This document shows, in pieces, positions 33,398-42,107 of a stretch of 64,000 nucleotides of DNA (the first letter of the stretch is position 1; every line of letters starts with the position of its first letter). Source of the DNA: DAOTXL01 sp034435455 (GTDB taxonomy: Bacteria; Chloroflexota; Anaerolineae; JAAYZQ01). The stretch is from contig DAOTXL010000012.1 of the NCBI GenBank assembly GCA_034435455.1, forward strand, positions 1 to 64,000. The letters run 5' to 3'. The notes beneath the pieces were generated by a model. That model was not told the DNA's origin. It worked only from the letters and a program-made list of their open reading frames with translations, and ran no database searches. The position numbers and the translations under genes were made by a program.

Positions 33398-35893
33398 CTA
33401 CTCTTGCAATCCTTCGACGATGCGCACGTAGCGGTCCGCCAGGTCCCGGACCTCGGTTTCGCTGCGGGCTTCGGCGTAGATGTGGAACCTGGGAAAGTCG
33501 GGGTCGGGCAGCACCAGCACCCATTCCCCTTCCCCCAGCAGAATCTTGATGCCGTCAATCAGGTCGGTACGGCGGTCCTTGTACTGCTGGTTGAGCAGGC
33601 GCATCACCGTGCCCTTGGCCTCCCACGGGCACGACACCTCCCGGCGCTCGACATAAAATGACGGAAGGCCGGCCACTACGTCGGCCAGGGTGGTCTGCTG
33701 GGTTGCCAGAAACTCCAGCAGCCTGGCCGTGGCCATCAACCCATCAATCACCGGCTGGAATTGAGGGAAGACATAATTTCCGGCCCCATCGGTGCCCATC
33801 ACCACCCCTTCGCGGGCGGACATCTCCATCAGGTCGTGGGGGTCGATCTTGCAGCGCAGCACCCGGCCGTTGTACTGAGCGGCAATCTGCTCAAAGAGAT
33901 TGGGCAGGTGGACCGGCACAACGAGGGTGCCGCCCGGGTTGGCCCGGAGGGCCAGGGTGGCCATGGCGGCGCCGGCGATCAGCTCTGGCACATAACGGCC
34001 CTTGTGGTCCACCAAAAAGACCTTTTCTCCCCCTACATCGAGGCGCACTCCCAATTGGGCATCCAACACGCCGGTGATCAGCGTCAGCTCTTTGAGTTCC
34101 CGTTCAAAGTCCTCTGGCGTTACCGACATCTTTTCGCCGTCCACATGAGAGGCAAGGGGCACCACCCACACCCCCAGTTGGGACAGGATGGAGGGCAATA
34201 CCTCTGAGGCGGGCGCATAGGCATAGTCCACGACGATGCGAAACCGGGCCTGGCGGATGGCTTCGACGTTGATCGCGGCCAGGAACCCCCGCGTGTAGGT
34301 TTCGAGCACCTGGGGGGCATAGTCAATGGTGCCGATCTCGTTGAGATACACCCGCCGAAAATCCTCGCGGAAAAAGACGCGCTCGATACCCCGCTCGGCA
34401 TTTTTGCTCAGGTTGCGGCCCTGGCCGTCGAAGAAACGGATGTCCACCACCCGCTGGTCGAACGGCGACAGGCGCACATGGACACCCCCGGCCGCGCCGC
34501 TGGCCCGGGTGTAGTAGCGGGCTACAGGGATCGGCACGGAGCGCAGGTCCTGGACGTGGATGCCGGTCGAAGGCAGTCCGGAGATGATGGCCCGCTTGAT
34601 CATGCGGGGGCTGCGGTGGGGGTCACGGTTGATGGTCACAGTGCTGCCCTTGGGCAGGGTGGCGCCAAAGGCGGCGCCCAGCCGGGCGGCGAACTCGGGC
34701 GTCAGGTCCACGTTCACCACGCCGGTCACGCCGAAACGCCCGAACAGGACCCGTCGGCCACGGGCTCCCCAGATGATGCTCGTCTTGACGGTGGCCCCCG
34801 GTTCGATCTCTTTGTCGGGCCAGATCTTGACGTTGGAGTGGATGACCGCCCCTTCCCCCACGATAGAATTGTCGCCCAGCACGGCTCCTTCAAAGATCAC
34901 CGCCTTGCTCTTGATGGTGCACTGCCGGCTGACAATCGCCCCTCGGATCTCGGCGCTTTCGCCGATGTAGCAGTTGCGCCAGATGATGCTGCGGTCAATG
35001 TGGGCCCGGTTGTCCACAATGGTGTAATCGCGCACGACCGTCGGCCCGTGGATGATGACCCCCCCCTTGATCTTGACCTCATCTCCCAGGTAGATCGGCC
35101 CGTAAAGCTGGGCGTCGGGGGCGATCTCGACCCCTTCGCCCACCCACACATCCCCGCCGATGTGCTGGCCCGGCGGTTCGATCTGGACGTTGTGGTAGAG
35201 CACGTCGGCGGTGGCGCGCATATACTCGCCGATGTCGCCCACATCGGTCCAATGGCCGCCGGCGACATAACCGTACAGGGGCCGCCCCGCCTTTAACAAC
35301 TGGGGGAACACATCTTTGCTCCAGTCGGTAGGCACCCCCGGCCTGATGAGGTCCAAGACGGAAGGATCGATCACATAAATGCCGGTGTTGACCGTGTCGG
35401 AAATCACCTCGCCCCAGGAGGGCTTTTCCAGGAACTGGACGATCTGGCCATCGGGGTTGGTGATGATGACGCCATACTCCAGGGGGTTGGGCACCCGGTA
35501 CAGGGTGATCGTGGCTTCTGCCCCCTTTTCCTGATGAAAGGCGATGACCTGTTGCAGGTTGATGTCGGTTACGGCGTCGCCGCTGATGATGAGGAACGGT
35601 TCGTCCAGGTATTCCTGGGCGTTTTTGACGCTGCCGGCTGTGCCCAGGGGCGTTTCTTCGATGGCATAATGGATCGCCATGCCCAGGCTGCTGCCGTCGC
35701 CGAAATAGCTCTGGATGACTTCGGGCATAAAGTGGAGGGTGACCACCACATCGTGGATGCCGTGGCGTTTGAGGAGGTCCAGGATGTGGGCCATCACCGG
35801 CTTGGACACCATCGGGACCATCGGTTTTGGGCGGCCGATGGTCAGTGGGCGCAATCTCGATCCTTCACCGCCAGCCATCACCACCGCTTTCAT
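33398..35893 (-). CDS. Sugar-nucleotide pyrophosphorylase fused to hexapeptide repeats and a degenerate phosphomannomutase domain
   Basis: The frame opens at 35992, but the ATG at 35893 with AAGGAG upstream starts the canonical N-terminus, 831 aa. Residues 1-235 are a nucleotidyltransferase (MKAVVMAGGEGSRLRPLT, then KPMVPMVSKPV). Residues about 250-370 are left-handed beta-helix hexapeptides. Residues about 380-830 align with alpha-D-phosphohexomutases. In the mutase part the phosphoserine loop (TASHNP) and the metal loop (DGDxDR) are not recognisable; the regions read SGAAGGVHVRLSP and LDVGGEKVFL. The N-terminus probably makes GDP-mannose or a similar sugar nucleotide, and the mutase part may be regulatory. 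It would serve cell-surface glycans together with the glycosyltransferase. Confidence 0.85.
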   Translation of the reverse strand: MKAVVMAGGEGSRLRPLTIGRPKPMVPMVSKPVMAHILDLLKRHGIHDVVVTLHFMPEVIQSYFGDGSSLGMAIHYAIEETPLGTAGSVKNAQEYLDEPFLIISGDAVTDINLQQVIAFHQEKGAEATITLYRVPNPLEYGVIITNPDGQIVQFLEKPSWGEVISDTVNTGIYVIDPSVLDLIRPGVPTDWSKDVFPQLLKAGRPLYGYVAGGHWTDVGDIGEYMRATADVLYHNVQIEPPGQHIGGDVWVGEGVEIAPDAQLYGPIYLGDEVKIKGGVIIHGPTVVRDYTIVDNRAHIDRSIIWRNCYIGESAEIRGAIVSRQCTIKSKAVIFEGAVLGDNSIVGEGAVIHSNVKIWPDKEIEPGATVKTSIIWGARGRRVLFGRFGVTGVVNVDLTPEFAARLGAAFGATLPKGSTVTINRDPHRSPRMIKRAIISGLPSTGIHVQDLRSVPIPVARYYTRASGAAGGVHVRLSPFDQRVVDIRFFDGQGRNLSKNAERGIERVFFREDFRRVYLNEIGTIDYAPQVLETYTRGFLAAINVEAIRQARFRIVVDYAYAPASEVLPSILSQLGVWVVPLASHVDGEKMSVTPEDFERELKELTLITGVLDAQLGVRLDVGGEKVFLVDHKGRYVPELIAGAAMATLALRANPGGTLVVPVHLPNLFEQIAAQYNGRVLRCKIDPHDLMEMSAREGVVMGTDGAGNYVFPQFQPVIDGLMATARLLEFLATQQTTLADVVAGLPSFYVERREVSCPWEAKGTVMRLLNQQYKDRRTDLIDGIKILLGEGEWVLVLPDPDFPRFHIYAEARSETEVRDLADRYVRIVEGLQE

Positions 35894-35985
35894 AGGCTTC
35901 TCCTTAAGATCAGGGTCGATCCCTATGATACCACAGATGGTCAGAGAAGCCAAGGAGCGCATCCGGCGGTGCAGGGGCGGCGCAA

Positions 35986-36014
35986 TTGACAAATCGGGGC
36001 GGTCATGGTATAGT
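35986..36014 (+). promoter_or_regulatory. Promoter of the mttB-corrinoid-dehydrogenase unit
   Basis: TTGACA (35986-35991), 17 nt, TATAGT (36009-36014). Transcription should start near 36021. Confidence 0.75.
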
Positions 36015-36236
36015 GTCGGTTGTCAGAGGGGATGCCTCTGGCGTTATTGCTGTTTGGTGGAGGTGTGAGCCGATGGGGATTTTGCGCCCGCGTCCGCTCC
36101 TTGAATCCGGTCTCTGAGTTTGCCCCGCCCGTTGCGGTTCCCTTTGCCGTCCGCTTTAGCCCAAATGTGAAAATATGCCCATGTGCAATGGGAGCGGTGT
36201 TTGCCCCGTTGCTCTGTTTTGCCTGTGGGAGGAAAG
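36015..36236 (+). promoter_or_regulatory. Long 5' leader of the methyltransferase unit, about 215 nt
   Basis: It begins with a small hairpin (CAGAGG 36024-36029 with CCTCTG 36035-36040). I looked for cobalamin-riboswitch boxes and did not see them, nor a terminator. An out-of-frame 90-codon ORF (36020-36292) covers it but has no coding character. The length suggests post-transcriptional control. Confidence 0.35.
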
Positions 36237-37712
36237 ATGATTCGACCCAAATTGGAGTTCCTGTCGCCCGAAACTGTCAAACGGGCTATTGATGAAGCCT
36301 ATGAACTGTTGTGGGACCCCGGCGTGCGCGTCCATTACGATGAGGCGCTCAGGCTGCTGGCCGATGCCGGGGCCGACGTGGACCTGGAGTCGCGGGTGGC
36401 CCGCATTCCCCGCTCTCTGGCAGAAAAGGCTGTGGAGACGGCGCCCAACGAGTTCTACCTCTATAATCTGGACGGCGAGCCGGTAGTGCACTATGGCGGG
36501 GACGATGTGCACTTTGACCCCGGCTCGGCGGCCATCGAGATCGCCGACTATGGCGCGAACCGGTCGCGTACACCGGTGACGGCCGACTGTGAGAATTTCG
36601 TGCGGGTGGCCGAGATGCTGCCCCAGCTCGATGCTCTGGCGACCTCTATCGTCTGTGGCGATGTGCCCCCGCGCATGGCCGACTGGTATCGGCTCTATCT
36701 GCTGCTGCTTTATAGCCGCAAGCCGATCGTCACCGGCGCCTTTGCCATCGAGACCTATGCCATCATGCACGAGTTGCTGGTGGCTGTGGCCGGCAGCGCC
36801 GAGGCCCTGGCGGCCAAGCCGCGCGCCGTGTTTGATGTGTGCCCCTCGCCGCCGTTATTGTGGAGCGACATCACCTGTGCTAACCTGATTGACTGCGCCC
36901 GCGCCGGCGTGCCGGCCGAGCTGGTCTCCATGCCGCTTATGGGGGCGACCGGCCCGCAGACGGTCATCGGTTCGGCGGTACAACATGCGGCCGAATGTCT
37001 GAGTGGCATCACCATCCACCAGTTGGCCAGGCCGGGCAGCCCCATCGTCTGGGGCGGCTCGCCGGCCTCGTTCGATATGCGCACCGGCACCACGCCGATG
37101 GGTTCTATCGCTACGATGATGCTTGACTGTACCTACAGCCAGATCGGCAAGGCGATCAAGCCGGGGGGCCTGCCCACCCATGCCTATCTGGGCATGGCCG
37201 ATACCAAGATCGTGGATGCCCAGACCGGGCTAGAGTCGGCGGCAGGGGCCATCCTGGGCGCGCTGACTGGCGTCAATATGATGTCTGGGCCGGGTATGAT
37301 GGACTTTGAAAGCTGCTTCAGCCTGGAAAAGCTGGTCATTGACGCCGAAATTGTGGGCATGGCCAGGCGCCTGGTAGCCGGCGTGGATGACTCGGAGGAA
37401 CCGCTGGCCCTGACGGTGATGCGAGAGGTGGGTCATGCGGGTAACTTTCTCAAGAGCAAACATACCCGCCGCCACTTCCGCCGCGAGGATTACATCCCCT
37501 CCGAGGTCATTGACCGCGACTTTCGCCAGACCTGGTTCGACAAGGGGGCGCTGGACATCAATGCCCGCGCCCACCGCAAGGTGCAGGAACTGATCGCTGC
37601 CTGGCAACCACCGGCCTTGCCTGCCGGGGTGGTGCGCGAACTGGAGGCCATTGCGACCCATTATGCCAGAGCGGCCGGCCTGGACAGGCTGCCCGCACGG
37701 ACGATCGGGTAG
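36237..37712 (+). CDS. MttB-family methyltransferase without pyrrolysine (quaternary/tertiary amine:corrinoid)
   Basis: The start is the ATG at 36237 after GGGAGGAAAG, 491 aa. The sequence follows the trimethylamine methyltransferase family (MIRPKLEFLSPETVKRA; VTADCENFVRVAEM; GSPIVWGGSPASFDMRTGT; YLGMADTKIVDAQTG; FLKSKHTRRHF). No in-frame amber codon is present, so it belongs to the non-Pyl group that includes glycine betaine, proline betaine and carnitine demethylases. It would transfer a methyl group to Co(I) of the corrinoid protein encoded 23 nt downstream. The linked saccharopine-dehydrogenase-like gene hints that the substrate is an N-methylated amino acid. Activator (RamA) and second methyltransferase genes are not in the window. 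Confidence 0.9.
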   Translation: MIRPKLEFLSPETVKRAIDEAYELLWDPGVRVHYDEALRLLADAGADVDLESRVARIPRSLAEKAVETAPNEFYLYNLDGEPVVHYGGDDVHFDPGSAAIEIADYGANRSRTPVTADCENFVRVAEMLPQLDALATSIVCGDVPPRMADWYRLYLLLLYSRKPIVTGAFAIETYAIMHELLVAVAGSAEALAAKPRAVFDVCPSPPLLWSDITCANLIDCARAGVPAELVSMPLMGATGPQTVIGSAVQHAAECLSGITIHQLARPGSPIVWGGSPASFDMRTGTTPMGSIATMMLDCTYSQIGKAIKPGGLPTHAYLGMADTKIVDAQTGLESAAGAILGALTGVNMMSGPGMMDFESCFSLEKLVIDAEIVGMARRLVAGVDDSEEPLALTVMREVGHAGNFLKSKHTRRHFRREDYIPSEVIDRDFRQTWFDKGALDINARAHRKVQELIAAWQPPALPAGVVRELEAIATHYARAAGLDRLPARTIG

Positions 37713-37735
37713 CAGAAGGCAAAGGAGAAAGGCCA

Positions 37736-38383
37736 ATGAGTGAAGAACTGTTCAAACAGATGGCGCAAGCCGTGATTGACGGCGATTCTGAAGAGGCGGC
37801 GGCCCTGGCGCAGCAGGCGCTCGACCGGGGAATAGACCCGCTGGAGGCGATCAACAAAGGGTTCAGCGCCGGGATGGATGTGGTAGGGGAGCTTTACTCC
37901 AGCGGTGAGTACTTTTTGCCCGACCTGATCCTGGGTGGCGAGGCGATGAAAGCGGCGCTGGCCGTCCTGGAACCGGCGCTAAAGGCAGCGGGGCAGGCGC
38001 GCCAGGTGTTGGGCAAGGTGGTACTGGGCACCGTCCAGGGGGACATCCACGAGATCGGCAAGTCGCTGGTCGGCTCGATGCTCTCGGCCGGTGGCTTTGA
38101 GGTCTATGACCTGGGCATTGATGTGCCGGCCGAGGTGTTTGTGGCCAGATCGCGCGAGCACAACGCCGACATCGTCGCCCTGTCGGCGCTGCTGACCACC
38201 ACCATGCTCCGTCAACGCGATGTGATCGAGCACCTGACCGAGGCGGGCCTGCGCGAGCGGGTGCGGGTGATGGTCGGCGGTTCGCCGGTCACCCAGGAGT
38301 GGGCCGACCAGATCGGTGCCGATGGCTTTGCCGAGGATGCCGCCGGGGCGGTCGTCGTCGCCAGGCGGCTGGTGGGCAAATAG
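37736..38383 (+). CDS. Corrinoid (B12-binding) protein of the methyltransferase system
   Basis: 215 aa. A helical cap (1-90: MSEELFKQMAQAVIDG, MDVVGELYSSGEYFLPDLI) is followed by the B12-binding Rossmann domain with GDIHEIGKSLV (the D-x-H-x-x-G lower axial His), SALLTTTM and the GGSPVTQEWADQIGADGF end. It carries the methyl group between the MttB-type enzyme and an acceptor methyltransferase. A ribosome site (AAAGGAGAAAGG) precedes the ATG. Length and motifs fit MtbC/MttC/MtgC proteins. Confidence 0.93.
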   Translation: MSEELFKQMAQAVIDGDSEEAAALAQQALDRGIDPLEAINKGFSAGMDVVGELYSSGEYFLPDLILGGEAMKAALAVLEPALKAAGQARQVLGKVVLGTVQGDIHEIGKSLVGSMLSAGGFEVYDLGIDVPAEVFVARSREHNADIVALSALLTTTMLRQRDVIEHLTEAGLRERVRVMVGGSPVTQEWADQIGADGFAEDAAGAVVVARRLVGK

Positions 38384-38414
38384 CGGCTGGCTGTCGGCCG
38401 GAGGGAGGTGAGAG

Positions 38415-39587
38415 ATGGGCTACAACTATGCGGTCTTGGGCGCTGGCCGGCAGGGGACCGCCTGTGCCTATGACCTGATCCGGTTCGGCGAGGCCGAGAA
38501 GGTCTTGCTGGCCGATTATAAACTGGAGGTGGCCCAGGCTGCTGCCGAACGGGTCAACGGCCTGTTATCCACCGACAAGGCCCACGCGATTCAACTGGAC
38601 GTCACCGACGACGCTGCCCTGAAGGCTACCCTCAGCGGCATAGATGCTTTTCTCAGCGCCGTGCCCTACTACCGGAACCTGGAGATCGCTAGGGCAGCCG
38701 TAGAGGTGGGAGCCAGCATGTGCGATCTGGGGGGCAACACCGACATCGTCCGCCAGCAGTTGGCCCTCGACCCGCGGGCCAGGGCTGCGGGCATCAGCAT
38801 CGTGCCCGACTGCGGCCAGGTGCCGGGCATGGGCACTACGCTGATGGTCTACGCTATGGGCCTGCTGGATGAGCCGGAGGAGGTGTTCATGTGGGATGGC
38901 GGCCTGCCGCAGGACCCGCGCCCGCCGTTCAACTACCTGTTGACCTTCCACATCGCCGGCCTGACCAACGAGTATGCCGAGTCCCCTGTCTTTTTGCGCA
39001 ATGGCCGGCGGACCATCGTGCCGACGATGACCGAACTGGAGGAGATCGAGTTTCCACCTCCGCTGGGCCGGCTGGAGGCGTTTATCACCGGCGGCGGTGT
39101 CTCGACCATGCCCTGGACCTTTGAGGGTCGGCTCAAGACGTTGCAGAACAAGACGCTGCGCTACCCCGGCCACTTTGCCCAACTGCGGGCTTTTTACGAC
39201 CTGGGGCTGTGGCGCACCGACCCGGTGCAGGTCGGGGGGCAGGCGGTGGTGCCCCGTGACCTGTTCCATGCTCTATTCGAGCCGCTGGTTACCTTCCCTG
39301 GAGACCGAGATGTGTGTGTGATCCGCATCCGGGTGACGGGGCGCAAAGATGGCCGGCCGGCTGAGGTGATCCTGGAGATGGTGGACTATTACGATGAGGC
39401 CACCGGCTTTACGGCGATGGAGCGCACCACCGGATGGGATGGGGCCATCGTCGCCGCCATGATGGCGCGGGGGCAGATACCCAGGGGAGCGATCCCGGTG
39501 GAGCTGGCCGTGCCGCCCGATCTGTTCGTGCAGGAACTGGCCCGGCGCGGCATCGAGGTCAAGACGACGGTCACGCCCCTGAGCTGA
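38415..39587 (+). CDS. Saccharopine dehydrogenase-like / lysine 6-dehydrogenase-like NAD(P) oxidoreductase
   Basis: 390 aa, ATG after GGAGGTGAGAG. The N-terminal Rossmann domain shows YAVLGAGRQGTACAYDLIRFG. IDAFLSAVPYYRNLEIARAA and CDLGGNTDIVRQQLAL are typical of the Lys9/LysDH group, as is the PDCGQVPGMGTTLMVYAMG region. Such enzymes oxidatively deaminate lysine at C6 or form and split opine-type C-N bonds. It is the third gene of the methyltransferase unit, ended by the terminator at 39604. It may act on the demethylated product; the exact substrate is unknown. Confidence 0.85.
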   Translation: MGYNYAVLGAGRQGTACAYDLIRFGEAEKVLLADYKLEVAQAAAERVNGLLSTDKAHAIQLDVTDDAALKATLSGIDAFLSAVPYYRNLEIARAAVEVGASMCDLGGNTDIVRQQLALDPRARAAGISIVPDCGQVPGMGTTLMVYAMGLLDEPEEVFMWDGGLPQDPRPPFNYLLTFHIAGLTNEYAESPVFLRNGRRTIVPTMTELEEIEFPPPLGRLEAFITGGGVSTMPWTFEGRLKTLQNKTLRYPGHFAQLRAFYDLGLWRTDPVQVGGQAVVPRDLFHALFEPLVTFPGDRDVCVIRIRVTGRKDGRPAEVILEMVDYYDEATGFTAMERTTGWDGAIVAAMMARGQIPRGAIPVELAVPPDLFVQELARRGIEVKTTVTPLS

Positions 39588-39603
39588 ATACCGGTCGATC
39601 GGG

Positions 39604-39638
39604 AGCCCGGTTTCTTGGAGAAACCGGGCTTTTGTGTG
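39604..39638 (+). terminator. Intrinsic terminator of the methyltransferase unit
   Basis: AGCCCGGTTTCT and AGAAACCGGGCT form a perfect 12-bp stem with a 3-nt loop, followed by TTTGTGTG. A TATAAT (39639-39644) right after it could be the -10 of tilS; its -35 is poor. Confidence 0.85.
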
Positions 39639-39689
39639 TATAATGGTGGGGGCAGCCCTCGCGGCTGCCCAAGGTCAGGAGGTGCGGAT

Positions 39690-41162
39690 ATGGCCCTGGT
39701 CTTTGATCGGGTTCGGGAGGCCATCCAACGGAACCGTCTGGTATCGCCGGGGGAGACGGTGGTGATCGGAGTTTCGGGTGGGCCGGATTCCCTGTGTCTG
39801 CTCCACGTCCTGGATCGCCTGCGACAGGAATACGCCCTGAGCCTGCACGTCGCCCACCTGCACCACGGCCTGCGCGGCGCCGACGCCGATGCCGATGCGG
39901 CCTTTGTCCGCGCCCTGGCCGCCGATTGGGGGCTGCCCTGCACCGTGGAACAGGCCGATGTGCGGCGTCTGGCCGCTGAACATCACCTGGCGGTTGAGGA
40001 GGCAGCCCGCCGTGCCCGCTACGATTTTTTGGGGCGGGTGGCGGAAACGGTCGGTGCGCTGACCATTGCCGTGGGCCACAACGCCGACGACCAGGCCGAG
40101 ACGGTGCTGATGCACTTTTTGCGCGGCTCCGGGTTGGCCGGCCTGCGCGGTATGTTGCCCCTCACCTCTCTCGGCGACTATCGCCTCCTCGATGGGCAAC
40201 CCCGATCCCTGCGGTTGATCCGCCCCCTGCTCGAAATTCCCCGCGCCGAGATCGAAGCCTATTGCGCTTTCTACGGACTTCAGCCCCGGTTTGACCTTTC
40301 CAACCTCGACACCACCTGCTTTCGGAACTGGCTGCGCCATCAGGTCATCCCTCTGTTGGAGCGGCACAACCCCAACCTGCGGGAGGTCCTGTGCCGCTCG
40401 GCGCGCGTGCTGACCGACGATTATGCTTTGCTCCGTGTGTTGTTGGAGGAAACCTGGCTCCGGGTGGTGCGGGGTGAAACGGACCAGAGCATCGTCTTTG
40501 ACCTGGCTGCCTGGCGGGCCTTGCACCCCAGCCTGCAACGCTCGACATTGCGAGAGGCGATCCATCGCCTGCGGCGCTCGCTGCGCAACATCAACTTTCT
40601 GCACGTAGAAAATGCGCTTCGGGTAGCCTGCGATGGCACGACCGGCGACCGGGCGACGCTGCCCCAGGGGCTGATGCTCACCGTGGGCTATGATCGCTTG
40701 ACCGTGGCCGACGCTGAAGCGGTCGAACCCCTGCCCGATTGGCCGCTCCTGCTGCCGGGGGGTGAACCCCTGCCGGTGAGCGTCCCCGGCCTCACCCTGC
40801 TACCCGGAGCCGATTGGGCGCTCCAGGCGGAACTGTTGGGTCCTGACGATTTACCCGAGGGGTGGCAGGCCAACGCTGACCCCTGGCGTGCCTTTCTCGA
40901 TGCCGATGCGGTGGGGCAAACGCCCTGGCTGCGGACCCGCCACCCTGGCGACCGCTTTCAGCCCCAGGGGTTGGGCGGGCACACGGTCAAGCTGGCCGAT
41001 TTCCTGACCAACCAGAAGGTGCCGCGAGCCGCCCGTGACCGGTTGCCGCTGCTGGTAGGGGAAGGGGGGATCGGCTGGGTGTGCGGCCAGCGGCCGGATC
41101 ACCGCGCCTGTGTGCGGGAGAAGACGGAGCGGGTGCTATTCGTGCGCTTTATCCGGCTGTAG
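39690..41162 (+). CDS. tilS: tRNA(Ile)-lysidine synthase
   Basis: The open frame begins at 39615, but the ATG at 39690 follows AGGAGG and gives 490 aa. The PP-loop ATP pyrophosphatase domain carries VIGVSGGPDSLCLLHVL (SGGxDS) and AHLHHGLRG, with GHNADDQAETVLMHFLRGSGLAGL (split: GHNADDQAETVLM and RGSGLAGL) at about residue 128. The C-terminal TilS domain ends GGIGWVCGQRPDHRA. It converts C34 of tRNA-Ile(CAU) to lysidine so that AUA is read as Ile. Confidence 0.93.
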   Translation: MALVFDRVREAIQRNRLVSPGETVVIGVSGGPDSLCLLHVLDRLRQEYALSLHVAHLHHGLRGADADADAAFVRALAADWGLPCTVEQADVRRLAAEHHLAVEEAARRARYDFLGRVAETVGALTIAVGHNADDQAETVLMHFLRGSGLAGLRGMLPLTSLGDYRLLDGQPRSLRLIRPLLEIPRAEIEAYCAFYGLQPRFDLSNLDTTCFRNWLRHQVIPLLERHNPNLREVLCRSARVLTDDYALLRVLLEETWLRVVRGETDQSIVFDLAAWRALHPSLQRSTLREAIHRLRRSLRNINFLHVENALRVACDGTTGDRATLPQGLMLTVGYDRLTVADAEAVEPLPDWPLLLPGGEPLPVSVPGLTLLPGADWALQAELLGPDDLPEGWQANADPWRAFLDADAVGQTPWLRTRHPGDRFQPQGLGGHTVKLADFLTNQKVPRAARDRLPLLVGEGGIGWVCGQRPDHRACVREKTERVLFVRFIRL

Positions 41163-41175
41163 CCGCTTTTCGCAG

Positions 41176-41207
41176 GGCGGCCTTTCCCGGCCCGGCAGGT
41201 TTTCGGA
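41176..41207 (+). repeat. Half copy of the palindromic element after tilS
   Basis: GGCGGCCTTTCCCGGCCCGG followed by CAGGTTTTCGGA matches the right half of the elements at 2481-2541 and 63759-63811. Confidence 0.5.
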
Positions 41208-41225
41208 GTGCCCTAAAGCAAAACC

Positions 41226-41693
41226 TCAACCTTTTTGGGGGCGGGGGAAGCAACCCAACTGGCAGTGCGAGACCCGCAGGCCCATCGCCTCTACGGCGCT
41301 GCTGGCTTCCAGGCGTGAGTAGCCCAGTTCATCGGCCACCCGCCAGATGGCAGCGCAGGAGATGCCATCGGCTCTGGCTTTGGCCCGGAGGCGGGCTGCC
41401 AGGCGCTCCGGCACCTGGTCCATAGGGTGCACGATCTTGTGCTTGCCCTCTGCCTTGGGACCATAGCCAAAGAGTCCCAACTGGCAGTGGGAGATATGAA
41501 TTTCGGCCTCGTTGGCTGCCATCCCGACCGTCAGGGGGGATACCCCCAGGTTGTGGGCGATAGCAAACGCCTGAGAGCAGGGCAGCTTCCCTTCTTCCAG
41601 GTGTTCCAGCATAGCCTGATACAAACGCTCGTCCAAGTCTTTTACTCCACAGCCAGGATGGCTCCATTTTACCCGATCAGGGGGAAAAGGCAA
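41226..41693 (-). CDS. Small protein with two SHCQLG repeats, 155 aa
   Basis: Two related halves each run from a helix-turn-helix-like segment (NLGVSPLTVGMAANEAE and ELGYSRLEASSAVEAMG) into a conserved strand (IHISHCQLGLFGYG and LRVSHCQLGCFPRP). The repeated H-C-Q-L-G with nearby Cys suggests a metal- or thiol-based site; the helices suggest nucleic-acid binding. I do not recognise a named family. It is transcribed away from tilS and from acetate kinase, beside the MITE-like element. Confidence 0.7.
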   Translation of the reverse strand: MPFPPDRVKWSHPGCGVKDLDERLYQAMLEHLEEGKLPCSQAFAIAHNLGVSPLTVGMAANEAEIHISHCQLGLFGYGPKAEGKHKIVHPMDQVPERLAARLRAKARADGISCAAIWRVADELGYSRLEASSAVEAMGLRVSHCQLGCFPRPQKG

Positions 41694-41733
41694 AATTGTC
41701 CTTTGCCCCTGGTCTGGCTCGTGCCGGCGGTCC

Positions 41734-41999
41734 CCTTCGCATAGTCAATCCTGTGTACCACCGGGGAGTTTCTAATCGCCCTTTACAGGACACAGAAGGG
41801 CACGGATACACGGAAGGCAGAGAATAGCCCGACATGGAAAGGCACGGATACACGGAAGGCAGGGGTGAGGTTCCGTGTATCCGTGTCAGAATCCGTGTCA
41901 AGCTCCGGTTTGTGCCCGTCGCCGTTATTTCGCATAGTCACTCCCGCCCATCACCGGGGAGTTTCAAATTGTTTTTAACGATGTTAGACTATGCGAAGG
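41734..41999. mobile_element. MITE-like element, 266 bp with 13-bp terminal inverted repeats
   Basis: CCTTCGCATAGTC (41734-41746) and GACTATGCGAAGG (41987-41999) are exact inverted repeats. An internal copy of the left end, with the same following ACCGGGGAGTTTC block, lies at 41931-41969. Between them are direct and inverted repeats of CACGGATACACGGAAGGCAG and CCGTGTATCCGTGTC. No ORF of coding character is inside, and no clear target-site duplication is visible. It fills most of the 414-nt gap 41694-42107. Confidence 0.5.
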
Positions 42000-42036
42000 C
42001 GGGGCCATGCGGCAGGCGCAACGGTTCCAGAAGCAT

Positions 42037-42065
42037 TTGACACCCCTTGGGCTCTGTGATACACT
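42037..42065 (+). promoter_or_regulatory. Promoter of acetate kinase
   Basis: TTGACA (42037-42042), 17 nt, TACACT (42060-42065). It lies just outside the MITE-like element. Confidence 0.6.
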
Positions 42066-42107
42066 GCCACTCAGATTCGCCAGACCCCAGCAAAAGGGAA
42101 AGAGACA

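Noticed and set aside
36015..36236. Cobalamin riboswitch in the mttB leader
   Set aside because: The conserved B12-box and core elements are not seen; only a small 5' hairpin is visible.
36020..36292. 90-aa ORF spanning the mttB leader
   Set aside because: Overlaps the mttB start out of frame, has no ribosome site and no coding character.
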